From positions 10,033 to 74,032 of the forward strand of contig NZ_KI912498.1 in the NCBI RefSeq assembly GCF_000518805.1: 64,000 bases of DNA, in the 5' to 3' direction. Below, one piece after another: positions 17,050 through 26,751 of the stretch (the stretch's first letter is position 1; each line of letters opens with the position of its first letter). The notes below the pieces were generated by a model, which did no database searches, was not told where the DNA came from, and worked only from the letters and a program-made list of their open reading frames with translations. Source of the stretch: Shewanella waksmanii ATCC BAA-643. Lineage in GTDB: Bacteria; Pseudomonadota; Gammaproteobacteria; Enterobacterales; Shewanellaceae. The position numbers and the translations under genes were made by a program.

Positions 17050-18489
17050 TTAAGCGACGATAAGCACCTTACAGGTATTGGTGCCGCCAATGGTTTCCAT
17101 TGCATCACCTTTGGTCATCAATACCATATCGCCACTTTGCAGATCACCGCTAGAGGCTAGGGCATCAAGCGCTTTTTGCGCCAGTTCATCAGCCCCATAT
17201 TGGGTTGAATCAAAATGCACTGGCTTAACACCGCGATAAAGTGCCATTTTAGCCAAGGTAACGTCATGACGCGATAAGGCATAAATAGGCAATGCTGAGC
17301 TAATACGAGACATGAGTTGTGGCGTTGCGCCAGATTCAGTTAGCGCAACAATCGCTTTGACACCTTCTAAATGGTTAGCTGCATACATAGTCGATAACGC
17401 AATGGTTTCTTCAACCGAACTGAATTTCTCATCCAGTCTGTGTTTCGACACTTGTACACTTGGGTGCGCTTCAGCACCAAGACAAACATTTGCCATCGCT
17501 TGAACGGTTTCTTCTGGGAAGTCACCTGCTGCTGTTTCTGCGCTGAGCATTACGGCATCTGTGCCATCAAGTACCGCGTTAGCTACATCCATGACTTCTG
17601 CACGAGTTGGCATCGGGCTGGTGATCATTGACTCCATCATTTGAGTGGCAGTAATGACGCTTTTATTCAGTTGGCGAGAGCGGCTGATTAGTTTTTTCTG
17701 CACAGCAACAAGTGCAGGATCTCCAATTTCAACACCAAGGTCACCACGAGCAACCATTACCGCGTCAGATGCAAGAATGACATCATCCATCGCTTCGTCG
17801 CTGACAACGGCTTCTGCACGTTCAACTTTAGAGACGATAAGTGCTTGGCTGCCGGCTTGTTGTGCCAGCTCGCGAGCATAATTAAGATCGGCACCACTAC
17901 GTGGGAATGATACTGCTAGGTAATCCACCTTAATTTGCGCCGCAGTCACGATGTCACGTTTGTCTTTTTCAGTCAGTGCAGCTGCTGAAAGTCCGCCGCC
18001 TTTCTTATTAACGCCCTTATTGTTAGATAGGGGACCGGTAACGGTAACTGAGGTATGGACCTTTTTACCTTCTACGCGTTCAACTTTAAGTTGTACACGG
18101 CCGTCATCTAACATCAGGATATCGCCAATGGCTACATCATCTGGTAGTGCTTTGTAGTCGATACCAACTTGGTTTTCATCACCTAAGCCTTTATCTAGCT
18201 CTGCATCTAAGACAAAAGCTTGGCCTAATTCAAGTTGAACTTTCTTGTTATCTTTAAAGGTAGATACGCGGATCTTTGGACCTTGTAGATCGCCAAGAAT
18301 AGCAACATGAACACCGAGCTCTTTGGCGATGTTGCGAACATCTGTCGCGCGTTTTAAATGATCTTCTGGTGAGCCGTGAGAGAAGTTTAAGCGAACAACA
18401 TTAGCGCCGGCTTTGATGATACGTCTAAGGTTATCATCTCTGTCGGTTGCGGGACCCAAAGTCGTAACAATTTTGGTTCTGCGGAACAT
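17050..18489 (-). CDS. pykA: Pyruvate kinase (PykA type)
   Basis: Converts phosphoenolpyruvate and ADP to pyruvate and ATP. The 479-aa product begins MFRRTKIVTTLGPATDRD and carries the substrate-loop motifs NFSHGSPEDH, GDLQGPKIRV, VARGDLGVEIG and MMESMI, close to E. coli PykA rather than PykF. A HexR-like site (18549-18563) lies about 60 bp upstream of the ATG, consistent with its place next to hexR and with HexR control of pykA in Shewanella. Confidence 0.96.
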   Translation of the reverse strand: MFRRTKIVTTLGPATDRDDNLRRIIKAGANVVRLNFSHGSPEDHLKRATDVRNIAKELGVHVAILGDLQGPKIRVSTFKDNKKVQLELGQAFVLDAELDKGLGDENQVGIDYKALPDDVAIGDILMLDDGRVQLKVERVEGKKVHTSVTVTGPLSNNKGVNKKGGGLSAAALTEKDKRDIVTAAQIKVDYLAVSFPRSGADLNYARELAQQAGSQALIVSKVERAEAVVSDEAMDDVILASDAVMVARGDLGVEIGDPALVAVQKKLISRSRQLNKSVITATQMMESMITSPMPTRAEVMDVANAVLDGTDAVMLSAETAAGDFPEETVQAMANVCLGAEAHPSVQVSKHRLDEKFSSVEETIALSTMYAANHLEGVKAIVALTESGATPQLMSRISSALPIYALSRHDVTLAKMALYRGVKPVHFDSTQYGADELAQKALDALASSGDLQSGDMVLMTKGDAMETIGGTNTCKVLIVA

Positions 18490-18548
18490 GACATACTCCG
18501 TTAAGTTTTAATTAATCTAACCCTATCTTAACAGACAATATTAAGTTT

Positions 18549-18563
18549 TGTAGGAAAATTACG
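18549..18563. promoter_or_regulatory. HexR-like site upstream of pykA
   Basis: TGTAGGAAAATTACG matches 11 of 15 positions of the palindrome TGTAATTAAATTACA. It lies in the pykA promoter region. It would place lower glycolysis under the same regulator as the Entner-Doudoroff operon. Confidence 0.45.
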
Positions 18564-18619
18564 AACAAATTGATCTATTTCAATATTATAGTTTTGTGAC
18601 GTGATTCATTCATTTGGGT

Positions 18620-18649
18620 AAAAAAAAGCGCAAGGGAAGCCCCTTGCGC
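18620..18649 (-). terminator. Terminator after hexR
   Basis: On the minus strand GCGCAAGG and CCTTGCGC form a stem around a 6-nt loop, followed by eight T. It lies 24 bp after the hexR stop and upstream of pykA, which therefore has its own promoter. Confidence 0.85.
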
Positions 18650-18672
18650 CTTATTTTTGTTACTAAACTGAC

Positions 18673-19527
18673 TTAAATTATCGGATCTTTATCGATACGA
18701 GATTCTTTTAGCACCTCTTTAACGCGCTTGAGACTCTCTCTGAAGCGAGGTCCACGTCTTAGGGTGAAACCGGTCGCGAGTACATCAATAATCACTAATT
18801 GAGCCAATCTAGACGCCATAGGCAGGTACATGTCGGTATCTTCTGGTACTTCCATGGTCACTGGCAGTGTACATTCGGTTGAGAGCGGAGAGTTACGTGC
18901 AGTAATTGCAATGACCGCAGCGCCGTTTTCACGTGCTAACCTTGCTATGTCTATCAATGACTTAGTTCTACCTGTGTGGGAAATCAACACCACAACATCA
19001 CCTTCTGCACTGTTAATACAGCTCATACGCTGCATCAATACGTCATCAAAACAGATCACAGGTACGTTAAAGCGGAAGAACTTATTCTGTGCATCATGGG
19101 CGACAGAAGCAGACGCGCCCAAGCCAAAGAATGAGATTTTCTTAGCCTGAGTAAGAATATCAACCGCTTTATTTATGGCTGCGGTATCCATACTTTGGCG
19201 GGCTGTATCTAGCGATGCCATGGAAGATTCGAATATCTTAGTGGTATAAGAATCCGGGCTATCGTCCTCTTCTACATGGCGGCTGACATAGGGCGTACCG
19301 TTGGCCAAGCTTTGCGCTAGATGCAGCTTAAAGTCAGGGAAGCCCTTAGTATCCAGGCGGCGGCAGAATCGATTCACAGTGGGCTCGCTGACATCAGCCA
19401 TTTTGGCTAAGGTGGCGATACTTGAGTGAATGGCTGTTTGCGGTGAAGCCAAAATAACCTCGGCCACTTTGCGTTCAGACTTACTAAAATGGGTTAGGCT
19501 CTTTTGAACCTTTTCTAGGGTATTCAT
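18673..19527 (-). CDS. hexR: HexR, RpiR-family regulator of central carbon metabolism
   Basis: A 284-aa RpiR-type regulator with an N-terminal helix-turn-helix (SIATLAKMADVSEPTVNRFC) and a C-terminal SIS sugar-phosphate domain (FGLGASASVAHDAQNKFFR, and VVLISHTGRTKSLIDIA). HexR responds to 2-keto-3-deoxy-6-phosphogluconate and controls zwf, edd, eda and pyruvate kinase genes in gammaproteobacteria. Here it is divergent from zwf-pgl-edd-eda and next to pykA, both expected targets. HexR-like palindromes lie on each side. Confidence 0.95.
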   Translation of the reverse strand: MNTLEKVQKSLTHFSKSERKVAEVILASPQTAIHSSIATLAKMADVSEPTVNRFCRRLDTKGFPDFKLHLAQSLANGTPYVSRHVEEDDSPDSYTTKIFESSMASLDTARQSMDTAAINKAVDILTQAKKISFFGLGASASVAHDAQNKFFRFNVPVICFDDVLMQRMSCINSAEGDVVVLISHTGRTKSLIDIARLARENGAAVIAITARNSPLSTECTLPVTMEVPEDTDMYLPMASRLAQLVIIDVLATGFTLRRGPRFRESLKRVKEVLKESRIDKDPII

Positions 19528-19551
19528 ATGCGTACATCCACTCGATAGTAA

Positions 19552-19566
19552 TGTAATTATATTTAT
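19552..19566. promoter_or_regulatory. Weak HexR-like half site upstream of hexR
   Basis: TGTAATTATATTTAT has a perfect left half (TGTAAT) and a degraded right half, 11 of 15 matches to the palindrome. It lies 25 bp upstream of the hexR start and could mediate autoregulation. Alone it is weak evidence. Confidence 0.3.
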
Positions 19567-19761
19567 TCTTTTATGTCATTAACGAACCAAACAAGAAAGT
19601 GCTAAAGTTTGGCTTGTATGGCGAATTATGATTTAACTACTTGTCAAAGTTTCTACTAGATATAGTAATTTAATCACAAAAAGCATATCAGATTTTGACC
19701 GCTTGTTGCTAGTTTACAAAACAGCGTTTTTTTATAAAATTTAGATGCAATTAACAGTTTC

Positions 19762-19776
19762 TGTTGTTATATTACA
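19762..19776. promoter_or_regulatory. HexR-like site in the zwf promoter region
   Basis: TGTTGTTATATTACA matches 12 of 15 positions of the HexR palindrome, and an inner TTGT...ACAA symmetry extends it. It lies 60 bp upstream of the zwf ATG in the hexR-zwf divergent region, where HexR sites are known in Shewanella. Confidence 0.55.
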
Positions 19777-19835
19777 ACAAACATGTGAAAACCTCATTGA
19801 AATGTGGACACAGCGAAATAGGAGATTTAGCAGCT

Positions 19836-21308
19836 ATGGGCATAACAACACCAGAAGCCAAAGCTTGTGATTTTGTGCTATTCGGTACTAAGGGTGATTT
19901 GGCTAGACGTAAGTTGCTGCCTTCGCTTTACCAGTTGGATAAAGCGGGTTTGTTAAGCGAAGAAACAAAAATATTGGGTGTCGCTAAAGACGCATTTACC
20001 CAAGAAGAGTATCAAGAGTTAGTCAGTAAAGCGTTAAACAGTTTTGTTAAAGAGCCATTATGTGACGACACGCTACCACGCTTTATGAAACGTTGTGTTT
20101 ATATAGGCACTAACTTTACCGACGCCGATGGCTACGCTGCTTTCCATGACGTATTAGAACCAGAAAAGCGGGTTATGGTGAATTACTTTGCCGCACCACC
20201 TGCAATTTTCGGCGATATCTGTCGCTGCCTTCACGAACAAAACCTTATCCTTCCTGATACACGTGTTGTCCTCGAAAAGCCAATTGGCTCAGATCTCGCC
20301 TCGTCTAAAGTGATTAATGATCAGGTCTCGGCTTACTTCAATGAAAATCAGGTTTACCGTATTGACCATTACTTAGGTAAGGAAACGGTACAAAACCTTA
20401 TTGCGCTGCGTTTCGCTAACTCATTGTTTGCATCCAAATGGGATAACCGCACCATAGATCATGTACAGATCACGGTTGCAGAAGAAGTCGGTATTGAAGG
20501 GCGTTGGGGCTACTTTGATAAAGCGGGCCAGATGCGCGACATGATCCAGAACCACTTATTACAAGTGCTAACCTTGGTAGCGATGGATCCCCCAGTCAAT
20601 CTAGATGCAGACAGTATTCGTGATGAAAAAGTCAAAGTGCTTAAATCATTACGTGAAATCAATTCTGACAACATTTATGAAAATACCGTGCGCGGTCAAT
20701 ACTCCTCGGGTTTCTTAAAAGGTGCACCAGTGCCTGGTTACCTTGAAGAAGAGGGCGCGAATACCCAATCTAATGCGGAAACTTTTGTTGCTTTACGCGT
20801 AGATATCGATAACTGGCGTTGGGCTGGTGTACCGTTTTACCTACGCAGTGGCAAACGTATGCCAACCAAGAGTTCTGAGATTGTGGTGTATTTTAAAAAT
20901 CCGCCGCATAACTTATACCGCTCTAGTTACCGCAACCTGCCACCAAATAAGCTGACTATTCGTTTGCAGCCCCATGAAGGCGTTGAAATTCAAATGATGA
21001 ATAAGGTGCCGGGTCTTGAGCAAAAGCAACGCTTACAAACCACCAAATTAGATTTAAGTTTCTCGGATACTTTTAAAAATGATCGTATCGCTGATGCGTA
21101 CGAGCGTCTATTGCTAGAAGCCATGTTAGGTAATCAGGCATTGTTTGTTAGACGCGATGAAGTCGAGCAAGCTTGGAGTTGGGTCGATGGCATTATCCAG
21201 TCTTGGGAACAAAGTAATGAAAAACCTAAGCCCTATCCAGCCGGCAGTTGGGGTCCTGTGGCTTCAGTAGCTTTGATAGCCAAAGACGGCCGTTCGTGGG
21301 ACGAATAA
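19836..21308 (+). CDS. zwf: Glucose-6-phosphate dehydrogenase
   Basis: Oxidises glucose 6-phosphate to 6-phosphogluconolactone with NADP. The nucleotide-binding motif is FGTKGDLARRKL near residue 15, and the substrate motif RIDHYLGKE lies near residue 180. I choose the ATG at 19836, with AGGAG ten bases upstream, giving 490 aa against 491 in E. coli. The open frame extends 72 nt further through the promoter and HexR site, which is not coding. It heads the operon zwf-pgl-edd-eda. Confidence 0.96.
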   Translation: MGITTPEAKACDFVLFGTKGDLARRKLLPSLYQLDKAGLLSEETKILGVAKDAFTQEEYQELVSKALNSFVKEPLCDDTLPRFMKRCVYIGTNFTDADGYAAFHDVLEPEKRVMVNYFAAPPAIFGDICRCLHEQNLILPDTRVVLEKPIGSDLASSKVINDQVSAYFNENQVYRIDHYLGKETVQNLIALRFANSLFASKWDNRTIDHVQITVAEEVGIEGRWGYFDKAGQMRDMIQNHLLQVLTLVAMDPPVNLDADSIRDEKVKVLKSLREINSDNIYENTVRGQYSSGFLKGAPVPGYLEEEGANTQSNAETFVALRVDIDNWRWAGVPFYLRSGKRMPTKSSEIVVYFKNPPHNLYRSSYRNLPPNKLTIRLQPHEGVEIQMMNKVPGLEQKQRLQTTKLDLSFSDTFKNDRIADAYERLLLEAMLGNQALFVRRDEVEQAWSWVDGIIQSWEQSNEKPKPYPAGSWGPVASVALIAKDGRSWDE

Positions 21309-21320
21309 GGAAAACCAAGC

Positions 21321-22019
21321 ATGATTAAAGAATCTGTATTCAAATCATTTGATGACAAAGCAGCGTTAGAAGCACAGTTGGCTAAACGCATTGCAGGTCA
21401 GCTACAAGATGCGATTGATAGTCGTGGTAAGGCCAGCCTTATTGTGTCAGGCGGCTCTACGCCGCTGCAGCTATTTAAGCTTCTAAGCAAGCAGGCGATT
21501 GAGTGGAAAGATGTCTGTATTACTTTAGCTGATGAGCGCTGGGTTGAGGCTGATGCCGCTGACTCTAACGAGCGTTTAGTTAGAGAACATCTGCTGCAGA
21601 ACTATGCCAGTAGTGCCAAGTTTACCAGTTTGAAAAATATGTTTGCTACACCAGAAGAAGGCTGCTCGATGACTATTGAGCAGCTCGGTCACTTTCCAAA
21701 ACCGTTTGATGTCGTTGTGCTTGGTATGGGCAATGATGGTCACACGTGTTCTTGGTTCCCGTGTTCTAAAGAAATTGATGATGCGCTTTCTACATCATCA
21801 CTTTGTGTGGCAGTCAATCCCGGCGCAGCGCCTCATGCTCGCATTTCGCTGTCGAAAACCGCGATTTTAGCCAGCAGACAGATCTATTTACATATAGTGG
21901 GTGAGCAGAAGCTGACTGTTTACCGCCAAGCGTTAGAAAATGAAGACGCCAAGTCGATGCCAATACGTGCCGTGTTGGCTCAGCACAAAACCCCCGTCGA
22001 CGTTTACTGGAGCGCTTAA
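21321..22019 (+). CDS. pgl: 6-phosphogluconolactonase
   Basis: Hydrolyses 6-phosphogluconolactone to 6-phosphogluconate. The 232-aa protein shows the SOL/DevB-type motifs SGGSTPLQLF, DERWV and GMGNDGHT. It starts 12 nt after zwf and ends 9 nt before edd, so it is part of the operon. Confidence 0.94.
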   Translation: MIKESVFKSFDDKAALEAQLAKRIAGQLQDAIDSRGKASLIVSGGSTPLQLFKLLSKQAIEWKDVCITLADERWVEADAADSNERLVREHLLQNYASSAKFTSLKNMFATPEEGCSMTIEQLGHFPKPFDVVVLGMGNDGHTCSWFPCSKEIDDALSTSSLCVAVNPGAAPHARISLSKTAILASRQIYLHIVGEQKLTVYRQALENEDAKSMPIRAVLAQHKTPVDVYWSA

Positions 22020-22028
22020 GGAGATATC

Positions 22029-23855
22029 ATGCACGCAGTAGTACAAGCTGTCACAGACAGAATTATTGAAAGAAGTAAGGAATCGCGCGCGAAGTACCTT
22101 GCAGCCATGAAAGAAGCCCGCCTTAAAGGTGTGCACCGTAGTAGTTTGAGCTGCGGTAACTTAGCCCATGGTTTTGCTGCGTGTAGCCCCAGTGAAAAAG
22201 ATGCCATTCGTGGTTTAACTAAAGCTAATATCGGTATCGTGACTGCATTTAATGACATGTTGTCTGCGCACCAACCTTATGGTGAATATCCAGATTTACT
22301 TAAAGCGGCGTGTGCCGAAGTCGGCAGTGTGGCGCAAGTTGCTGGCGGTGTGCCAGCGATGTGCGATGGTGTGACCCAAGGCCAGCCGGGTATGGAGCTG
22401 AGCTTACTGAGCCGAGAAGTGATTGCGATGTCGACTGCTGTGGGTTTATCTCACAACATGTTTGACGGTGCATTATTGCTTGGTATCTGCGATAAAATCG
22501 TCCCAGGACTATTAATTGGTGCACTTAGCTTTGGTCACCTACCTATGTTGTTTGTACCCGCTGGACCAATGAAGTCTGGTATTCCAAACAAAGAAAAAGC
22601 ACGAATTCGTCAAAAATTTGCTCAAGGGCAAGTTGACCGTGAGGCGCTGCTGGAGGCTGAATCAAAGTCTTACCACAGTGCAGGCACCTGTACGTTCTAC
22701 GGTACGGCCAATAGTAACCAGTTGATGCTAGAAGTCATGGGCCTACAGTTGCCAGGCTCATCGTTTGTGAATCCTGATGATCCACTGCGTGAAGCGCTAA
22801 ATAAAACTGCCGCTAAGCAAGCTTGTCGCCTAACAGAGCTCGGTACCCAGTATACGCCTATCGGTGAAGTGGTAAGCGAGAAGTCTGTCGTTAATGGCAT
22901 TGTCGCGTTACTGGCTACTGGTGGTTCGACTAACTTAACCATGCACATTGTCGCTGCAGCTCGCGCGGCCGGTATTATCGTTAATTGGGACGATTTCTCC
23001 GAGCTTTCAGATTCTGTGCCTTTGCTGGCAAGAGTTTACCCGAACGGTCATGCAGACATTAACCACTTCCACGCTGCAGGTGGTATGGCATTGCTGGTTA
23101 AAGAGCTACTAGATGCTGGCTTACTACATGAAGATGTGAGTACGGTAGCGGGATCAGGTTTACGCCGTTACACCCAAGAGCCTCTTCTTATTGATGGTGA
23201 GCTGGTGTGGGTTGATGGTCCTACCGCAAGTTTAGACAGCGAAGCATTAACCACTGTTGATAAACCTTTCCAAGCCAATGGTGGCCTTAAACTGCTAAAA
23301 GGTAATCTAGGCCGAGCGGTGATCAAAGTTTCAGCGGTACAAGAGCAGCACCGCATTGTTGAAGCACCAGCAATTGTGATTGACGATCAAAACAAACTGG
23401 ATGCGATGTTTAAAGCAGGCGATCTTGATAAAGATTGTGTGGTTGTAGTGAAAGGCCAAGGACCCAAAGCGGTAGGGATGCCAGAGCTACATAAACTCAC
23501 GCCAATCTTGGGTACATTGCAGGATAAAGGCTTTAAAGTTGCGTTGTTAACTGACGGTCGTATGTCTGGTGCATCAGGTAAAGTACCTGCGGCTATCCAC
23601 CTAACGCCCGAAGCGTTAGATGGCGGATTGATAGCCAAAGTCCAAAATGGTGACTTAGTGCGAGTGAATGCATTGACTGGAGAGTTGACGCTGTTGGTTG
23701 ATGAGCAAGTACTAGCCGCTCGTGAAGCAGATAAAGTCGATTTGCGCAGCACAAGTTATGGTATGGGCCGAGAATTATTTAGCGCCTTACGTTCAAATTT
23801 AAGTAGCCCCGAAACCGGTGCTCGCTGCACATCTGCAGCTGACGAAATTTATTAA
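22029..23855 (+). CDS. edd: Phosphogluconate dehydratase
   Basis: Dehydrates 6-phosphogluconate to 2-keto-3-deoxy-6-phosphogluconate, the first committed Entner-Doudoroff step. At 608 aa it is close to E. coli Edd. Candidate iron-sulphur cysteines appear in the conserved contexts MCDGVTQGQPG, GICDKIVPG and SAGTCTFYGTANSN. It has an AGGAG site before the ATG and sits between pgl and eda. Confidence 0.96.
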   Translation: MHAVVQAVTDRIIERSKESRAKYLAAMKEARLKGVHRSSLSCGNLAHGFAACSPSEKDAIRGLTKANIGIVTAFNDMLSAHQPYGEYPDLLKAACAEVGSVAQVAGGVPAMCDGVTQGQPGMELSLLSREVIAMSTAVGLSHNMFDGALLLGICDKIVPGLLIGALSFGHLPMLFVPAGPMKSGIPNKEKARIRQKFAQGQVDREALLEAESKSYHSAGTCTFYGTANSNQLMLEVMGLQLPGSSFVNPDDPLREALNKTAAKQACRLTELGTQYTPIGEVVSEKSVVNGIVALLATGGSTNLTMHIVAAARAAGIIVNWDDFSELSDSVPLLARVYPNGHADINHFHAAGGMALLVKELLDAGLLHEDVSTVAGSGLRRYTQEPLLIDGELVWVDGPTASLDSEALTTVDKPFQANGGLKLLKGNLGRAVIKVSAVQEQHRIVEAPAIVIDDQNKLDAMFKAGDLDKDCVVVVKGQGPKAVGMPELHKLTPILGTLQDKGFKVALLTDGRMSGASGKVPAAIHLTPEALDGGLIAKVQNGDLVRVNALTGELTLLVDEQVLAAREADKVDLRSTSYGMGRELFSALRSNLSSPETGARCTSAADEIY

Positions 23856-23876
23856 TTTTAGAGGAAGAATAACGTA

Positions 23877-24518
23877 ATGGTTGAGAATAACTGGTCAATA
23901 CAGCCACAGGATATTTTTAAACGCAGTCCAATTGTTCCTGTAATGGTGATTAATAAAATTGAAGACGCGGTACCGCTAGCTAGAGCACTTGTTGCCGGCG
24001 GGATCAGTGTGTTAGAAGTCACGCTGCGCACGCCTTGCGCATTAGAGGCTATTACTAAGATAGCGAAAGAAGTGCCAGAGGCAGTGGTGGGTGCAGGTAC
24101 CATTTTGAACGAGGAACAGCTGGATCAAGCCGTTGCAGCAGGCGCGCAATTCATTATCACTCCTGGTGCGACAGTGGGTTTGTTGAAAGCAGCCATGAAA
24201 GGTACCGTGCCGCTCATACCTGGTGTGGCCAGTATTTCTGAAGTAATGGAAGGCATGAGTTTAGGTTATAGCAACTTTAAATTCTTCCCAGCTGAAGCGT
24301 CAGGTGGTGTAAATGCACTTAAGGCGTTTTCTGGTCCGCTAGCAAACGTACGTTTCTGCCCGACAGGCGGTATTACCCCAAATAGCTATAAAGAGTATTT
24401 AGCACTTAAAAATGTCGATTGTATTGGCGGAAGCTGGATCGCGCCAACAGATGCGATGGAGCAAGGGGATTGGCAGCGTATTACCGATTTGTGTAAAGAA
24501 GCGATTGCTGGTATCTAA
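23877..24518 (+). CDS. eda: KDPG aldolase (2-keto-4-hydroxyglutarate aldolase)
   Basis: Cleaves 2-keto-3-deoxy-6-phosphogluconate to pyruvate and glyceraldehyde 3-phosphate. The class I aldolase motifs are present: the glutamate in VLEVTLRT and the Schiff-base lysine in FKFFPAE. Length is 213 aa. It is the last gene of the operon and is followed by a strong terminator. Confidence 0.96.
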   Translation: MVENNWSIQPQDIFKRSPIVPVMVINKIEDAVPLARALVAGGISVLEVTLRTPCALEAITKIAKEVPEAVVGAGTILNEEQLDQAVAAGAQFIITPGATVGLLKAAMKGTVPLIPGVASISEVMEGMSLGYSNFKFFPAEASGGVNALKAFSGPLANVRFCPTGGITPNSYKEYLALKNVDCIGGSWIAPTDAMEQGDWQRITDLCKEAIAGI

Positions 24519-24543
24519 GTTGTAAATTGTTGACAAAAACTGA

Positions 24544-24569
24544 GGCTACCCTAAGGGTAGCCTTTTTTG
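24544..24569 (+). terminator. Terminator of the zwf-pgl-edd-eda operon
   Basis: GGCTACCC and GGGTAGCC form an 8-bp stem with a 3-nt loop, followed by six T. It lies 25 bp after the eda stop and just before the stop of the convergent GGDEF gene. Confidence 0.9.
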
Positions 24570-24578
24570 TATCGCCCT

Positions 24579-25667
24579 TTAAGCAGCCTGATTGCAGCCT
24601 ACTTTCACGCAATTGCGGCCACTTTCTTTCGCTAGGTACAAAGCTTTATCTGCTTGTATCAACAGGTCACGTAACTCAGCGTCTTCTGACTGGTTATCGG
24701 CTATGCCAAAACTTGCGGTACAAGCTAGAGACTCGCTGTCACTGATGGGAATTTGCTGTAATGCAATTTCTCTTCGCATTCTCTCTGCCGCATTTCGAGC
24801 ATCAGATAACGATGTATTGGGCATAGCAATCACAAACTCCTCACCTCCAATTCTAGCGCATAGATCTTGCTCTCGACATAATGAACGCAACGTATCAGTG
24901 ACACCAATTAAGCATTTGTCGCCGATAAGGTGGCCGTATTCATCATTGATGTTTTTGAAAAAATCTAAATCGAGTAGCACCAAAGAAAACGGCTGGCTGT
25001 TTTGCCGCGATTGAGAAAACAATGCTTTGCCTTCATCAAAAAAGCAGTGGCGGTTGGCAAGTTTGGTTAAAGAGTCCGTGCTTGCTTGTTTGATAAGACG
25101 TTGTTCATGGTGGTCAACTTGCTTGGCAAATAGATACAAGACAACGATCACTTCCAACATAGTAAACAGCACTACCGATTGGTAAAGCAGCCGGTTCATT
25201 TCATCGGTTAGGTGAATCAAGGGGGCATTATTGGGCGTATTTTCACAAACAAAAAATAGGATGATCGCTAAGCCACTTAAGATTAATTGCTCTCTGCGCT
25301 CTTTTAACTCGAACAACAAAAACGAACCGGTTGGTACCAGGAAGTAATACAAGTGAAAGCCACTTTCATTGGTCACATAAATGTTAGTACAGACCCAAAG
25401 GTGGACCATTAATATGCTAAAAAACCAAATTCGTGCGGCTTTTGGCCGATTGAACCTGTTTAGGACATTGGTGATGATATAAGCAAAGGTAAAAATGAGG
25501 TTGATAAAACCGACGGCATAGTTACCAATGATCAGTAAATAGTTTGTAGAGTACAGCAGCGAAATCAACACCGTGATTAGACCGATAATATTAGTCATTC
25601 TAATCCGGTTGGCCGATGAAAATGGCTGCTGTTGGGTACCCCAGTTTATTATTGTAGTTAGGTTCAT
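24579..25667 (-). CDS. Membrane-anchored GGDEF diguanylate cyclase
   Basis: A 362-aa protein with about six N-terminal membrane segments (residues 25-200) and a C-terminal cyclase domain. The active site GGEEF is at 274-278. A full inhibitory I-site REQD lies at 265-268, so product inhibition is expected. No conserved sensory domain is recognisable in the membrane part. It is convergent with eda and unrelated to it in function as far as can be seen. Confidence 0.9.
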   Translation of the reverse strand: MNLTTIINWGTQQQPFSSANRIRMTNIIGLITVLISLLYSTNYLLIIGNYAVGFINLIFTFAYIITNVLNRFNRPKAARIWFFSILMVHLWVCTNIYVTNESGFHLYYFLVPTGSFLLFELKERREQLILSGLAIILFFVCENTPNNAPLIHLTDEMNRLLYQSVVLFTMLEVIVVLYLFAKQVDHHEQRLIKQASTDSLTKLANRHCFFDEGKALFSQSRQNSQPFSLVLLDLDFFKNINDEYGHLIGDKCLIGVTDTLRSLCREQDLCARIGGEEFVIAMPNTSLSDARNAAERMRREIALQQIPISDSESLACTASFGIADNQSEDAELRDLLIQADKALYLAKESGRNCVKVGCNQAA

Positions 25668-25826
25668 CAGTGTGAAATATTGGTTACAGACCTGTAAATT
25701 GTATCAGAAATGGGGGGGCAAAAGGGCATCGGTTAGGTAAAAACCAGCTTGGTAGAAAAACGTTTTTAAGGTGAATAGCTTACGGTCTCGCCCCGGCTTA
25801 AATCGACCCGGGCGAGGTATACTGAA

Positions 25827-26402
25827 TTAATTGCTATATTGATGTTGGTTATTAGACTGCCAAACTTTATAGCGTAACTGCGCACTTTCTGGGATGTAAA
25901 ACACTTTAGGAAGACGGCTATCGTAATCAAGTGTTAATGAGTTCATCAAAGTAACAAACTCTCGAGTAGTCGCAGCGTCAGGACAAGCCATTAATGTGCT
26001 AGGTCCGGCGCTAATGCGATCAACTTGATAGTAGCTATAACCCCAACCTTGTACCGTTTGTTGCTGGATTTCTCCGCCTAAACGCTGCTTATTACAATCT
26101 TGTTGTTGCCACTGGCCAATCTCTATTTCCAGTTTATAGTCTTGCTCATCTACATGTTTAGGTAAAGTGATAACCACTTGTTTCATTCCCGAGTCGGGCG
26201 CAGGATACATCTTAGTTTGTTCGGTATTTTCATAACTATCGGGGTGAAAAGTATCTAAGCTTATCATTTGCTCTACCTGTGGTTTTTTAGGAGAGGTCGC
26301 TGCTGCGCCAAAAGTCACAACGCTTGATGCCAGGGTGACGGTCATTAATGTTGCTATTGCCAATTTAGTCATGGTGGTGTTACCTGTGTGATGTGTTTTC
26401 AT
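25827..26402 (-). CDS. eco: Ecotin, periplasmic serine protease inhibitor
   Basis: Ecotin inhibits trypsin-fold serine proteases from the periplasm. The reactive loop STLMACP carries methionine at P1 as in E. coli (STMMACP), and the cysteine pair and the GWGYSYY region are conserved. A signal peptide is visible (TKLAIATLMTVTLASSVV). The protein is 191 aa from the first ATG. A second ATG ten codons on, with an AGG nine bases upstream, would give a more typical signal peptide. Confidence 0.92.
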   Translation of the reverse strand: MKTHHTGNTTMTKLAIATLMTVTLASSVVTFGAAATSPKKPQVEQMISLDTFHPDSYENTEQTKMYPAPDSGMKQVVITLPKHVDEQDYKLEIEIGQWQQQDCNKQRLGGEIQQQTVQGWGYSYYQVDRISAGPSTLMACPDAATTREFVTLMNSLTLDYDSRLPKVFYIPESAQLRYKVWQSNNQHQYSN

Positions 26403-26751
26403 TGTTGCTTGTTCCTATTAAAGTCAAATTAAGCTGCTTTTACTGATATAAACGGGTGAGATCCTAAAAAGGTTTTTTTTATTTCGATTTTTTATCTAGC
26501 GGCTAAAATACGTCAGTTCTGTGGTGAATTGTCAGTGGTTTAGTTGTTGGGTTAGGTGCTTGGGTTATCTTTTAGCACATTATTATTGTCCTATGGCTTG
26601 ATAACAATGTTTTGCTCCGGTTTGCTGAAATATTAATCAAAAGTGCTGGCAAGCAACTTTTTGTTATGCTTATATAAACTCTATACCTTTGGGTGATCAT
26701 AACGCAGCTTTATGATCGTCAGTTATCACTTCTTGAGCATGGCGACCCTAT
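26403..26751. other. Intergenic region with no recognised feature
   Basis: 349 bp between the divergent eco and GGDEF genes. It is AT-rich and must hold both promoters, but I see no clear operator, hairpin, RNA gene or small coding frame in it. Confidence 0.5.

Noticed and set aside
25786..25820. GC-rich hairpin after eco as terminator
   Set aside because: CTCGCCCGG and CCGGGGCGAG can pair with a bulge, but there is no T-run; left out as too uncertain.
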